Shown: positions 33,630 through 46,125 of the stretch, piece after piece
Position numbering within the stretch: position 1 is the first letter of the stretch
Layout of the letters: every line of letters starts with the position of its first letter
NCBI GenBank assembly: GCA_004352715.1
Contig: SCFE01000027.1
Span: 787,112-851,111, forward strand
Direction: 5' to 3'
DNA length: 64,000 nt
DNA from: Hofstenia miamia
Taxonomy: Eukaryota; Xenacoelomorpha; Acoela
Position numbers and translations under genes: made by a program
The notes under the pieces: model-generated
What the model was told of the DNA's origin: nothing
Databases searched by the model: none
The model's input: only the letters and a program-made list of their open reading frames with translations

Positions 33630-35580
33630 ATCACTATGTTGATATTTTATTTAAACAAAACATAATTCATTACAAAACAAATTTATATTAATTGTTTATA
33701 GTGTAAACATACTTAATAATATTTGATAATATTTTTTGAAATAATTTTAGTTTGCTTCAAAAAACATTATTATTGTTGGATATATGGCTGAGCCATTAAC
33801 TCATGAATACTTGTTGCTGGGGTAGTTTAGATCTTTTTAAATAGTGAAAAGAAAACAATGAAGACATTTATTTAAGTAATGACACTGAAGAAAAAGTAAA
33901 GAACTGATTTAGTCAAAAGTTAATCTTCTCAATCTCAGCAAGAGAAGCTAAAATCCCTAGGTAATTCACGTTCTTCTACTTTAACCGCTTAAAAATTGAA
34001 ATAGCATTGAGTTTATGTTTTTACATGTAATAGTATAGGCAATTGACAAAATGTATATTTATTGGTAACAATGAAATTCCACCTACCGTGAAGCACTTTT
34101 TACAAGCACATGTCTCCAGTTGCCGTAACTTCATCGATTTGTACTTGTTCAAATAATTCCCAGAAATCTGATTTCATTCCACTCTTTGGCATCAAACTAA
34201 TTCTATCAGACTTTTGTTTGAGTAATTTGCTAATCTCATCTTTGCCAATCGAACACATAGTTTATAAAATTATAAATGGAAAAAACATACGAATTCAGAA
34301 AAATTGGACTAAGTAACGTCTTTAAGAGACGTAAATTAATGAAAGGTTAATAGCTTCCTCATCTATGATGTAGTTGAATTACACAGACTATTTTACGGTA
34401 ACAGAATTGTACTCCCAGGGAATTTAACAGTTAATTCACGACAAAATAACAATAAAAAATATACAATTATAATGGCCGTTCCAACCAAAGTTTATATAAA
34501 AAGTTTATACCGATAATTAGAGCACAATATTAAGATACTGCAATTATGAAAGTGCTGCTCAAATCACAAATATACTTTAATAATGTCAATCGTTTTAATA
34601 AATGTAATTACTGTTAATGTTGGTTTAGTCTTCCACAGGTAAAATCTTTCCACAGCACTCGAGAAATTAATTAATTCTGACTTGGTAATCACAGATTTTC
34701 GTTCATTAATATTTACGTAATTAAAAGATATTCATTAAAAATTCATATTTTAAAATGTATGTTTGTATTCTTTACCAGGTGATTTGTGTGTAGTGGACGT
34801 TAAAATTATGCTGGAACGTGAGAGAAAATCGTTTGCGAGATCACAGTAAATTCGAACGTCTGAATGTGTCAACGATGCCACCATAAGTGAATGCAATAAA
34901 AAAACCCTTTTTCTAATTTTCACAAATCAATCTCTTGAGTTTTCCTACAACCATCGATAATTATTTAACATCATCTTTACGTGGTATAGGTGACACTTTT
35001 CAATTGAAAAAAAAAATTGCAACGTTTTTCTTGACCAAACGTAATCACTTAAAGACCTAATCTATTCAAGACATGCCCACACAGAGATTAAGCATTAACT
35101 TTTATAACGGCATGATACTGTTCAAGTCTTCGTAGGATTTGGCGCGAGGAGTTCGTAAATAGACTATCAGCTACGTTCATTTTTTCTCTTATGTCAACAA
35201 ACCAGTCGAGAAAGCAAGTAATCAGTTCCTTATTCATCTCTAAAAATTCAGGTCCATGTTAGGTTCTAATATCTTTGTTTCCTCTCAAGATACAGATCTG
35301 GTAACAAATTGACTATTTGCTCGCCTTATCTTACATAATTTCCCAGACACTGTGGACGAAGTCATTTCATTTGACGCATGAATTAAGGAATTCATGCGGC
35401 CGCTAGCTATTTTAATCTTAACTGTATCTATGGATTATTCTGATTTTTATGTAATCGTATTGCTCACATATTTTTCTAATAAGTAGTCACATGAATTGAT
35501 GCATTGAATTCAACCTATCATCTTATTCAATTAATTAACATACACTTAATTTCAGATATGGTAAATTTCAACCCTGGTGT
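33630..35580. other. AT-rich stretch without a recognisable gene
   Basis: A 68-codon frame at 34110-34316 (+) has no recognised motif. A cluster of rare restriction sites at 35388-35407 is listed separately. Confidence 0.6.
35388..35407. other. EcoRI-NotI-NheI site cluster
   Basis: Within 20 bases lie GAATTC, GCGGCCGC and GCTAGC, the last two overlapping. NotI sites are rare in AT-rich DNA, and adjacent six- and eight-base sites look like a cloning linker. A natural coincidence cannot be excluded; the sequence on both sides looks like ordinary genomic DNA of the window. Confidence 0.5.
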
Positions 35581-35589
35581 TAAATTTTT

Positions 35590-36168
35590 CAGGCCTGCCC
35601 CGGTTCCAGCTTTGGATGTGACACCAAACTAGTTGGTGAGCTCCCTGGCCAAGACTCCAATACCTCAATGTGTTGCTCAACCAACCACTGCTTAGAGATG
35701 AGCTATTTGGCATGGTGCCTCATCATGCTGAAAATTCAAGCAATTACGAGTTGTCATTAAGGATTGTACTTTCACATGGATTGCTTGTACAGGGGAAAAA
35801 ACCATAAAACACAACGCCCAGTGGTAGTGATGGAGCCTCAAACCAAACTATACATGTGTTGGGTGCTAAAGGGTTGAGGTCACCTAGCTTGCATTGTATC
35901 CAATGGTTTTTTAAGCCGACTTGTATGATTTAATTCACATTTCTGTAATGAGATTATCAGTTCTTTCAGTTGTAACACATGTTCTTGACTGACGCTTTCT
36001 AGCCTTAAAAGACCCAGTTTCAATGTGACGAGCAAGACATTGTTGAACAACTGGTCGACACACACCACATTTCTGAGATATTGCTTATTGAGATATTCCT
36101 AAATCACGCAGAGCACTGAATTGTGTAACTTTCATGGGTGAAACATCTTCTTGCCCATTCTTAGCATG
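35590..36168 (-). pseudogene. Second Tc1-like transposase family, heavily decayed
   Basis: On the minus strand, from about 36150, frames read SPMKVTQFSALRDLGIS, then AISQKCGVCRPVVQQCLARH and ETGSFKARKRQSRTCVTTER, a helix-turn-helix plus basic linker as in Tc1-like transposases. After a large deletion, FQHDEAPCQIAHL and then EVLESWPGSSP follow (about 35740-35640), equivalent to the second-Asp block (an Asn is usual where Glu stands in DEAPC) and the WPGNSPD block. The first-Asp block is missing and the third cannot be read. The family is different from the copies at 27 and 58 kb. Confidence 0.7.
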
Positions 36169-36336
36169 TTATATGCGTTGCGCAAACGTTGTATTTATTT
36201 ACCTCTCTTACATGTATATTTTGCTTTAATATCATTGGCAGAACTTAAATCATACCAATTATCATCAGATTTACCTGCAATTATAATAAAGTGCTTGCAT
36301 TAATTAAAATCTGCTTTTAGCATTATGTGATGCTAA

Positions 36337-36478
36337 TCCAGTGGCGCCGACTGTATATATATATATATATATATATATTAGTGCTGTGCGTCCCAGTAAA
36401 CCTTAACCAGATTAACGGTACCGGATATCTTCGTAACTTAACTGGATTTTAACTGGTTTTAACCGGATCTTTGAAAAT
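36337..36478. mobile_element. hAT-like ends with (TA)n and AACCGG motifs
   Basis: CAGTGGCGCCGAC (36337 on) runs into (TA)n at 36353-36379, followed by TTAGTGCTGTGCGTCCCAG and a motif patch: CCTTAACCAG, ACGGTACCGG, AACTGGATTTTAACTGG and TTTTAACCGG. The two terminal sequences face the TA tract from both sides, so two elements may abut a TA target tract. The AACCGG/AACTGG reiteration mirrors the other motif-rich ends. Opposite termini were not found. Confidence 0.45.
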
Positions 36479-36479
36479 C

Positions 36480-37245
36480 AGAGTCATATTCAAATTGAAA
36501 AATTTATAAAACGACTAAAAGACGTTTAGAAATGGAATTTGTGTCAGGTGTAGAAGACATGTTTAAAACGTTTAGAAAATGTTTTGAAACTGAATAACAA
36601 GTATATTGCCTTAGAGTGTTGGAGTTGATTTCTGAACTTATCAATTCCTCACAGGAATATAGGTGAATACCCTACATGTACTTTAGAATACTTTAGAATG
36701 ATACTTGTTGTAAGATGAAATTATTCTGATAAGCAAAATATCTAACTGAATGTACGTTTTACTGTGATTCGTCATTGCAAAGTCTGTCAATCAACGTAGA
36801 CCCCTCAATAATTTTAAACATATTAACATATGAAAATGTTAATAACATATAGATGAAGGAATAATGCAATATCGAATAGTCTTATAATTTTGGCAAATCG
36901 ATTTTGAAAAAATTATTTCTACAAAATTCAAAATCAAGAAAAATTTTCAATTGAGAAATAACCTTGCAGACCGATAAAAGCTGTGTCTCCATAAAATCGA
37001 AACAGTAAATGAGAGGGAAACAATATTTATAATGCGATTGATTGTCTTGAGCGTAATGGCGCCAAGAGCTTCAATGCTGCTCAAGAAGCAGTTCTTCTCT
37101 ACATGTATATTACATGTATTGTTCTTAGACCAGCATTTTTATGCTGTGCATTCTCATTCTATTGCCGGGATCGCAAGATTTTTAAGCTATTACTGAGGAC
37201 AGAAAACACTTTAGGGATTCAAATTCTGAACACATAGTGGAATTA
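36480..37245. other. AT-rich stretch before the satellite
   Basis: No gene or repeat end recognised. TACATGTATATTACATGTA near 37098 is a short palindromic stretch. Confidence 0.55.
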
Positions 37246-37300
37246 AATTACCCACAAAAGCAATCTTAGAATTTTTGTGGTAACCCACAGCCATCTAGAT
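37246..37300. repeat. Inverted junction at the left edge of the satellite
   Basis: TAACCCACAGCCATCTAGAT at 37281-37300 is the reverse complement, one base different, of the ATCTAGATGGCTGTGGGTTA part of the monomer. It therefore meets the array in inverted orientation. Just before it, TTACCCACAAAA (37248 on) and TTTTTGTGGTAA (37272 on) form another inverted pair. Confidence 0.7.
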
Positions 37301-40300
37301 GGGTAACCTCATCAAAAGAAAGGCTCAATACTTAAACGTCTGCAATTTGATATGTCATTAAACGTCATTTTTGACGTTTTGACATAATTCGGTTAACATC
37401 TTCACACTTAGGATATAATTTTACCNNNNNNNNNNNNNNNNNNNNNNNNNNNNNNNNNNNNNNNNNNNNNNNNNNNNNNNNNNNNNNNNNNNNNNNNNNN
37501 NNNNNNNNNNNNNNNNNNNNNNNNNNNNNNNNNNNNNNNNNNNNNNNNNNNNNNNNNNNNNNNNNNNNNNNNNNNNNNNNNNNNNNNNNNNNNNNNNNNN
37601 NNNNNNNNNNNNNNNNNNNNNNNNNNNNNNNNNNNNNNNNNNNNNNNNNNNNNNNNNNNNNNNNNNNNNNNNNNNNNNNNNNNNNNNNNNNNNNNNNNNN
37701 NNNNNNNNNNNNNNNNNNNNNNNNNNNNNNNNNNNNNNNNNNNNNNNNNNNNNNACTCATCAAAAGAAAGGCTCAATACTTAAACATCTGCAATTTGATA
37801 TGTCATTAAACGTCATTTTAGACGTTTTGACATAATTCGGTTAATATCTTCACACTTAGGATAAATTTTACCCGTAAAACGCCTATATTTAGGTATCATT
37901 ATTTTGTTATATTTGGATCTAGATGGCTGTGGGTAACCTCATCAAAAAAAAGGCTCAATACTTAAACGTCTGCAATTTGATATGTCATTAAACGTCATTT
38001 TTGACGTTTTGACATAATTCGGTTAACATCTTCACACTTAGGATATAATTTTACCGGTAAAACGCGTATATTAAGGTATCATTATTTGATATATTGATCT
38101 AGATGGCTGTGGGTAACTTCATCAAAAGAAAGGCTCAATACTTAAACGTCTGCAATTTGATATGTCATTAAACGTCATTTTTGACGTTTTGACATAATTC
38201 GGTTAACATCTTCACACTTAGGATATAATTTTACCGGTAAAACGCGTATATTAAGGTATCATTATTTGATATATTGATCTAGATGGCTGTGGGTAACTTC
38301 ATCAAAAGAAAGGCTCAATACTTAAACGTCTGCAATTTGATATGTCATTAAACGTCATTTTTGACGTTTTGACATAATTCGGTTAACATCTTCACACTTA
38401 GGATATAATTTTACCGGTAAAACGCGTATATTAAGGTATCATTATTTGATATATTGATCTAGATGGCTGTGGGTAACTTCATCAAAAGAAAGGCTCAATA
38501 CTTAAACGTCTGCAATTTGATATGTCATTAAACGTCATTTTTGACGTTTTGACATAATTCGGTTAACATCTTCACACTTAGGATATAATTTTACCGGTAA
38601 AACGCGTATATTAAGGTATCATTATTTGATATATTGATCTAGATGGCTGTGGGTAACTTCATCAAAAGAAAGGCTCAATACTTAAACGTCTGCAATTTGA
38701 TATGTCATTAAACGTCATTTTTGACGTTTTGACATAATTCGGTTAACATCTTCACACTTAGGATATAATTTTACCGGTAAAACGCGTATATTAAGGTATC
38801 ATTATTTGATATATTGATCTAGATGGCTGTGGGTAACTTCATCAAAAGAAAGGCTCAATACTTAAACGTCTGCAATTTGATATGTCATTAAACGTCATTT
38901 TTGACGTTTTGACATAATTCGGTTAACATCTTCACACTTAGGATATAATTTTACCGGTAAAACGCGTATATTAAGGTATCATTATTTGATATATTGATCT
39001 AGATGGCTGTGGGTAACTTCATCAAAAGAAAGGCTCAATACTTAAACGTCTGCAATTTGATATGTCATTAAACGTCATTTTTGACGTTTTGACATAATTC
39101 GGTTAACATCTTCACACTTAGGATATAATTTTACCGGTAAAACGCGTATATTAAGGTATCATTATTTGATATATTGATCTAGATGGCTGTGGGTAACTTC
39201 ATCAAAAGAAAGGCTCAATACTTAAACGTCTGCAATTTGATATGTCATTAAACGTCATTTTTGACGTTTTGACATAATTCGGTTAACATCTTCACACTTA
39301 GGATATAATTTTACCGGTAAAACGCGTATATTAAGGTATCATTATTTGATATATTGATCTAGATGGCTGTGGGTAACTTCATCAAAAGAAAGGCTCAATA
39401 CTTAAACGTCTGCAATTTGATATGTCATTAAACGTCATTTTTGACGTTTTGACATAATTCGGTTAACATCTTCACACTTAGGATATAATTTTACCGGTAA
39501 AACGCGTATATTAAGGTATCATTATTTGATATATTGATCTAGATGGCTGTGGGTAACTTCATCAAAAGAAAGGCTCAATACTTAAACGTCTGCAATTTGA
39601 TATGTCATTAAACGTCATTTTTGACGTTTTGACATAATTCGGTTAACATCTTCACACTTAGGATATAATTTTACCGGTAAAACGCGTATATTAAGGTATC
39701 ATTATTTGATATATTGATCTAGATGGCTGTGGGTAACTTCATCAAAAGAAAGGCTCAATACTTAAACGTCTGCAATTTGATATGTCATTAAACGTCATTT
39801 TTGACGTTTTGACATAATTCGGTTAACATCTTCACACTTAGGATATAATTTTACCGGTAAAACGCGTATATTAAGGTATCATTATTTGATATATTGATCT
39901 AGATGGCTGTGGGTAACTTCATCAAAAGAAAGGCTCAATACTTAAACGTCTGCAATTTGATATGTCATTAAACGTCATTTTTGACGTTTTGACATAATTC
40001 GGTTAACATCTTCACACTTAGGATATAATTTTACCGGTAAAACGCGTATATTAAGGTATCATTATTTGATATATTGATCTAGATGGCTGTGGGTAACTTC
40101 ATCAAAAGAAAGGCTCAATACTTAAACGTCTGCAATTTGATATGTCATTAAACGTCATTTTTGACGTTTTGACATAATTCGGTTAACATCTTCACACTTA
40201 GGATATAATTTTACCGGTAAAACGCGTATATTAAGGTATCATTATTTGATATATTGATCTAGATGGCTGTGGGTAACCTCATCAAAAGAAAGGCTCAATA

Positions 40301-40438
40301 CTTAAACGTCTGCAATTTGATATGTCATTAAACGTCATTTTTGACGTTTTGACATAATTCGGTTAACATCTTCACACTTAGGATATAATTTTACCGGTAA
40401 AACGCGTATATTAAGGTATCATTATTTGATATATTGAT
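37291..40438. repeat. 180-bp satellite array
   Basis: Monomers of exactly 180 bp repeat head to tail. Fourteen consecutive units occupy 37921-40438; from 38101 to about 40260 I see no difference between units. The first (37921) and last (40261) differ at one or two positions. The partial units at 37755-37920 and 37291-37425 are more diverged, and a 329-N gap separates them. Each unit has a 36-bp dyad (TATGTCATTAAACGTCA, TTTT loop, TGACGTTTTGACATA), a perfect 14-bp palindrome TTTTACCGGTAAAA, and ATCTAGAT at the unit junction. Identical centre and diverged edges is the pattern made by unequal exchange. No coding frame is present. Confidence 0.97.
37426..37754. other. 329-N assembly gap in the satellite
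   Basis: Ns interrupt the array. The monomer phase on the two sides does not fit 329 bp, so the length is an estimate and the true copy number is unknown. Confidence 0.95.
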
Positions 40439-40444
40439 GATAGG

Positions 40445-43255
40445 ATGCAATAGAAACTCTATGATTTACCACCACCAACATATTGTACTGATTTCTTTGA
40501 TAACGGCCTTTAAAACCACAACCTCAAATTTGTTGTCGATGCGGAGAGGAGTGGGATTTAGCTTCATTTTTCCACTATTTGTACTTAAAAATTCTTTCTT
40601 TAAAAAATCTAGTGAAATAATTCCAGCAGAATACCATTAAGTAAAAGAATTATTTGTGTATTGGGTAAAACAAAAAATTTAGTTGCTTTAACTTGATAGA
40701 TTCCTTGCTTTTATGGATGCACAGCTTTACGGCAAAAAACAAACAATTCACTTGATTATTTAACTAAATCTAATTACCAGAAAATATTGCATAAAGATAT
40801 TTTCTTTCAAGAAGTTAAAAAAAATATTTCTCGTACTCAATATATAAAAAATTCAGTAAAATTGAAATCATGCACTGCAAGCATAATCAGTTCCTTCGAA
40901 AACCTAAAAATAAATTTACTGTCGACGGAATTTAGTTTAGTGGGACTGTCATGATATTGGATTAAGGAAATGAAATGTCAGAAGTAATTTCCAAAATCTC
41001 AATGCAATTTTCAAGTTACTGCTTCAGGTAAAAGAATTGTTGGCAAAACTGAGATAGCTTTAATAACACAATAATCCTGAGCTCTAAATGTTAAAAATAG
41101 AGACCGATATTTAGGAAATCACGAGAACCATAAGAAAAGACATTTTTTAAAAATTTTAAGTGTTGGTGGTTATAGTGTTGATTTGAAAAACTATCAATTT
41201 ATATATAAATGCACCCAAAAATGCTAACACATTTATATTAAGGAATTTTTCAAATTATTTTATACAGACCACCATCTGTAGCATAGGCTATATTTGATAT
41301 ATTGAAATAACAACTTCAATGTTAATTTGACATTTACGATATAAATAATTTGTATTACATGCCTTAGAATTTTCAAATGTAATTAAATATTATTCAAAAA
41401 ATTATATAATGAACTGGTATGTTACAAATGATATGGGATCAATGTACAATGTGACATTGCCAATGCATATGACGTTCGTCCTTATTTTATTTCTATTAAT
41501 GATTTTCTTTCTAGCAAGTTCATCTTAGAATGTGCAGCATTTCAAATAGTGAGGCATGCCATGCACGTGGACAATGGACATTTCAAATACCAGGATTGAA
41601 GTGATGCCATAATATATCGATGAATAAAATAATCTATATGTTGTCTTATTACCTGAAATAACTCATTTTATACAAAATAAACGCAGTATAAATGTCTTAT
41701 TCAATTTAAATTGAATCTGTAAATATTTTTACAGAATTTAATTATTAAAATACTGTGCTGAATTCTTGAAGATAATTAATGGATTATTGGGCAGACAACA
41801 CAATTGTTTTGTTTATTGACTTGAATTCCGTATAAAACGAGTGGCCGCTTGTCAAATTAATTGTCCAATTCTCTGCTTTTACTCGTTTTTTAAAGTGATT
41901 TGAAGCGACCATTTCTCATCTGTCAAGACTAACAAAATACTGTCTATTATTTAGACGATCTTCTGTAGGCACCCTTTACAAGAATGGCAATTGATACATA
42001 TCCAGTGTTGACAAGCTTAAACAAGCTTCTAAACGTTCCTTTAGTGCCATAAGCTACCATATAAGTTAAATTCTCTTAGCTTACTCTTCATGACACTGTC
42101 TAGTAAAAAATAGCAATTTTTACTTCTGGCATAGGGCTAATATTTTCTAATATAGTTTTATTCATGGAATTCAGATTTATTGCTAAGTTTTCTGAGATGA
42201 CTTTGTTCTTAGTGAGCGCAAACGACTATTTCTTGCATATTTAATCAATTTTGTATATCAAAATAAAACTTTTAAAATCTTTTTGTTTCAGATCAGTATG
42301 TGGTGCGAAAAAATGTAAAAATGAATAGGTTTTGCTTCATCTGCGAATGAGAAAGCTTCAAGAAGTCTGAGAAAAAGATATATATTTTAGATAAAAATTT
42401 ATTTCATATGAATTTTGGATGCAAAATTGGTTCCTAGGATAAGCTTTGTTCCCTCCCCATAAATGTTGTGCTACATGAATCAGTGAAGAGATGGAAGTGA
42501 TTTGAGTACAATGATAAAGTGCCCGTCCCTGTCCATTTGTTACAAGTTCAGCCTAATTAAGCCAATATATTTCAAATATTTAGCCTAATTTGAACACAAA
42601 TTTAAAAAATGAAATGCTGACTTTTCTACAAAAACACTGGATGTTATTCTATCTGAAAATAGGATTGTGGCTAAACTAAATCTAAAGGAGGTCTTTCCAC
42701 GTTTCATCTGTATTATACATTGATGTTAGTCAGATCTGTTAAAATAGCTATAAGTTCAAACCATGCATACATGAACTTATATTCTTATTAGTAGGACTCT
42801 AAAGAATTCTATATTACATGTACTACCATGTCATGTACATGTACATGAACAACTATCACTTTACGTCAAAGAGTCTTAGATTTTTTTGGACAAGTTTTAA
42901 ACGAATGTCATTTTGAATATTGTCATAAGCTATTACTAGAAAACTATATGTATTGTTCTAAGTAAAATACAACTTGTTTCTGGATATCCAACTAATAGAA
43001 CACAATTTGTATTTTTTCTTACAATTTTTAATAAAAAACTTTATTTAATTTTACTTAGCAATTCCCATAGCAACCAACGAGAAATGCTTTTTGATACCTG
43101 TAAACGGAATTTTGCAAAAAAATGAAGGCGAAATATCACATGCATTGGCTTCCCTAGTCACTAATGTCTGCTTAATTACCTTTTTCAGTCTAGGTCAGGT
43201 TCCACGAATCATATAACAGAGCTGGCATGGAAGGTTTTAATATGACAGACGTCGG
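40445..43255. other. AT-rich stretch without a recognisable gene
   Basis: A 68-codon frame at 40434-40640 starts in the last satellite unit and is not convincing. CATGTACATGTACATG near 42833 is a short palindromic run. Near 42282-42350 a good 3' splice-like site (TCTTTTTGTTTCAG) precedes 18 open codons and a stop, which is too little to call an exon. Confidence 0.5.
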
Positions 43256-43259
43256 CGTT

Positions 43260-43318
43260 ATTGTAACAGACTGAATTTGCTATTTATTGTAACAGACTGA
43301 AATTTGCTATTTATGGTC
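43260..43318. repeat. Short tandem duplication, about 29 bp
   Basis: TATTGTAACAGACTGAATTTGCTATTT occurs twice in a row with a one-base difference. Confidence 0.8.
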
Positions 43319-43561
43319 TTAGTCATATTGAAATCCTTAGTCCTAATGTAGCCAGTAAGAATAAAATTTATAATAATGTATTTTGACTACTTTTGGATCA
43401 TATCATGGTTACTCTTACCATTTCTTTTTAAAAATCGACATAACTTTAATATGTGTTGCTTTGGAGCTGTTTACCTGACTTGAGCACCTGTTGAGGTATT
43501 TTCGAAAAAATTCTTGCATATACTAATTGTCACCTATCAATATCTTAAAATGCAATGTTAT

Positions 43562-43698
43562 GCACATATATATATATATATATTTATATGTGCTTGTATA
43601 CATATACACACATACATACATATACATGCATGTACATACATACATATATACACAAATTCAAACATTATATATATATATATGTACATGTATGTATATAT
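43562..43698. repeat. Compound TA/TACA microsatellite
   Basis: TA, ATAC/ACAT and TA blocks. All frames through it translate simple repeats and are not genes. Confidence 0.9.
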
Positions 43699-43699
43699 C

Positions 43700-45125
43700 A
43701 AGGACAGTGCCAACTTCAAGGCTACTTCAAGGGAATGCATTAGCAATTCAAAATTAGATTTTAAAAAAAACCGAAATTAAGATGAAGTTTGTCTTTCAAA
43801 AATGAATTAAAATGATCCAAATCTTTTCTTACATCTTGCATTAAATGATCCTGAAAGCGATATCAATTTAGCAAAGCAACAAAATGAACTACGAGCTTCA
43901 AGAATGAATAGGGACTTAGTAACAGTTGACGTCGGAATTAAAAATTTAGATTTCGTTATGCCTGTTTTCATGAAAAATTTTCTTTCAGCAACAATTTATG
44001 TTACTGTGATGACATACTCTCTTCACCAAATTAATGGTTCCTTATAAATGTAATCGACTGAAACCTTTTATTGTTGACTTTATTCAGTACCTTGGTTGTT
44101 TTATTGCATAATGGAAATATGTTTCCATCGATGCCACTAGATCGCTCTCTAATGTTTTCAAGTAAACATTTCCTATTAAATAGCATAGCAAATATAAAAC
44201 CTAGATAGTATACCGAATTCATGTCCTTTCTTTGCTAATGGAATAGTAGATCAAGTAAAGAACACTACGTCTGTAGGGAATAGTGTTGAAACACTAACTC
44301 TAAAATTGGTTCATATATTGTAATTGAAATGCCTTAGTTCCTAATAAAAACATAATACTACCTAGGAGGCAAAGACAAAAAAAGTGTTTATTGGTTCACA
44401 GATTGGTAAGCTTTTTATACTAGAGCAATTTGCAGCTAAACTAAAAAAGTAAACATGACTGGTCACTTAGATTAACACAAATCTGGTAACTCTGAGAGGG
44501 CTGTATATAAATAAATTGTATCATATTAGAAAATAGCATGGAATATTTCTCTTAAAGTACATTATTTGAATTCATATATTGACCCCTTCCAACAAAATTC
44601 ATCAGATGTTAGTGATGAAGATGAGCATGGCGAAGGACTCCACTGAGATGTTTCTGCAATGAAAATAAGTATAGTAGAAATATCCTGCAATGGCCATGAT
44701 CGCAGACACTATGTTTAAGTCCTCATAGAGATAGAAAGTATGTAGTGCATAGAAAATGGCAAAATTCTCTAAAGAAATACATAATTGACCTATTTTATAG
44801 ATTTTGTATTTTGAGAATACAATTGTATATTTTTTATTAACTTCATATTTTCAGCAATAAAAGTTTTTTAATAAATGGAAAATTAATTTTATTAAATGCT
44901 TGTTTGAATATATTTCTATTTTCTGAAATAAGATGCATACTTCCCATTCTGCATACTATTAATTAATGCATTACTTGACCATAACAAGAATGTAAATGGT
45001 AAAGGTTGAGGTCATTTCATGAAAATAAATCTCATTTGAGTGATTTAGAGAAAAATTATGTTTAAAATAGTAAAGCGACCTCATTGACATAACCACTATT
45101 GAAGTGTGCAATAATAGGGAATGTT
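43700..45125. other. AT-rich stretch without a recognisable gene
   Basis: Nothing recognised apart from chance frames such as 44031-44222 (-). Confidence 0.6.
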
Positions 45126-45133
45126 TGCACAAT

Positions 45134-45355
45134 CAGTGGCGCACGCAAGAGCGCATGTTGGATGCCCCCGTCAGGATTTTGACCGAAAAAATTAAAGAAA
45201 TTCCGTAAAAATTTAAAATTTAAAATCTAAGGTCGTGAAATGCATTTTAAGGTATCTTTTCTCAATATTTTCAAAACTTTTCGCATCGCTTCACCCCGCT
45301 TTTGGTTATGATTAAGATGTCCCTCCTCCGTCAGAAAATCCTGCGTACGCCCCTG
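45134..45355. mobile_element. 222-bp hAT MITE
   Basis: The left end CAGTGGCGCACGCAAGAG and the reverse of the right end CAGGGGCGTACGCAGGAT are inverted repeats, 14 of 18 matching. The flanking 8-mers TGCACAAT and AGTACAAT agree at six positions, consistent with an aged hAT target duplication. Its inner right part (CTTCACCCCGCTTTTGG, GTCAGAAAATCCTGCG) matches the right half of the element at 23014-23395, so both come from one family. Confidence 0.8.
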
Positions 45356-45364
45356 AGTACAATG

Positions 45365-45940
45365 CTTAAACATAGAGATATATACTTAATCATATACAGT
45401 TAAAAATATCAATAATAGTATGAAAATATAGAAATATAATTTCAACAGCATTATTCAACTATGAAATTCACAATTTATAATATTTACTCAATAAAGTTAT
45501 TATTATGCAATCAACAATCATGTTCATTCTAAGTCATTAATTGCGAGTTGTTTGGTTATTACTTATACCAAAAATTGGAACATGAGAAGCATTGTACAAG
45601 GACAATGGAATATATGGTATTACAACCCTTCTAGAAACCAGCTTCATTCTAAATGCAGTGGTTACTATTTTATTCTGAATAACGTAGATTCAAAAAGGAA
45701 TTACACTACTCTACAATTTTGTCAACCCCCCTTTAATGACATATTTTGATGTTACTAAAAATAGATTTGTGGACATAAAACTAGCAAAATAAAGACCTGT
45801 AACACTCATCTGTGGTTATCATAAACATTGCACTTTAAACTTTTGCTTAAATCTATTAATTGACAGCTTGAAGTAAAATATACAAAATATGTTCACATGT
45901 ACATAGCTTCGACTTCGAAATTGCACGTAAACTACTTCAC
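45365..45940. other. AT-rich stretch without a recognisable gene
   Basis: A 65-codon frame at 45552-45749 (+) carries no known motif. Confidence 0.55.
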
Positions 45941-45944
45941 AACC

Positions 45945-46125
45945 TAAATCTAGTAACCTTAACTTGTGGCAAAGCTTTACCACACCAATTTGACTAGACA
46001 CAAAAACAAGTGCAGAACCAAAAAAAGTAGAAAAACTTTAGATGCACAATCTTGATGAAGTAAAAATTCCATTAATAATCTACACTAATAGGGTAGCGGT
46101 AAAATGAGCAGTCCGTGCCTCGTGC
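45945..46125 (+). repeat. Dispersed repeat, copy 1
   Basis: Matches 48955-49135 over about 170 bp: AGAAAAACTTTAGATGCACA, CAATCTTG, AAGTAAAAATT, TCTACACTAATAGGGT, GGTAAAATGAGCAGTCCGTG. Differences are scattered substitutions and small indels. No termini or coding potential are evident; class unknown. Confidence 0.7.

Noticed and set aside
37365-37776. Frames of 122-132 codons on the minus strand
   Set aside because: Almost entirely Ns from the gap in the satellite.
37291-40438. CRISPR-like array
   Set aside because: Units are contiguous 180-bp repeats without variable spacers, in an animal genome context.
37921-40438. Hammerhead ribozyme in the satellite, as known in some animal satellites
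   Set aside because: TTGATGA occurs on the minus strand, but the conserved CUGAUGA and a properly placed GAAA are absent.
42282-42350. Short terminal exon after a strong acceptor
   Set aside because: Only 18 open codons, with no supporting signal; below what I would call.
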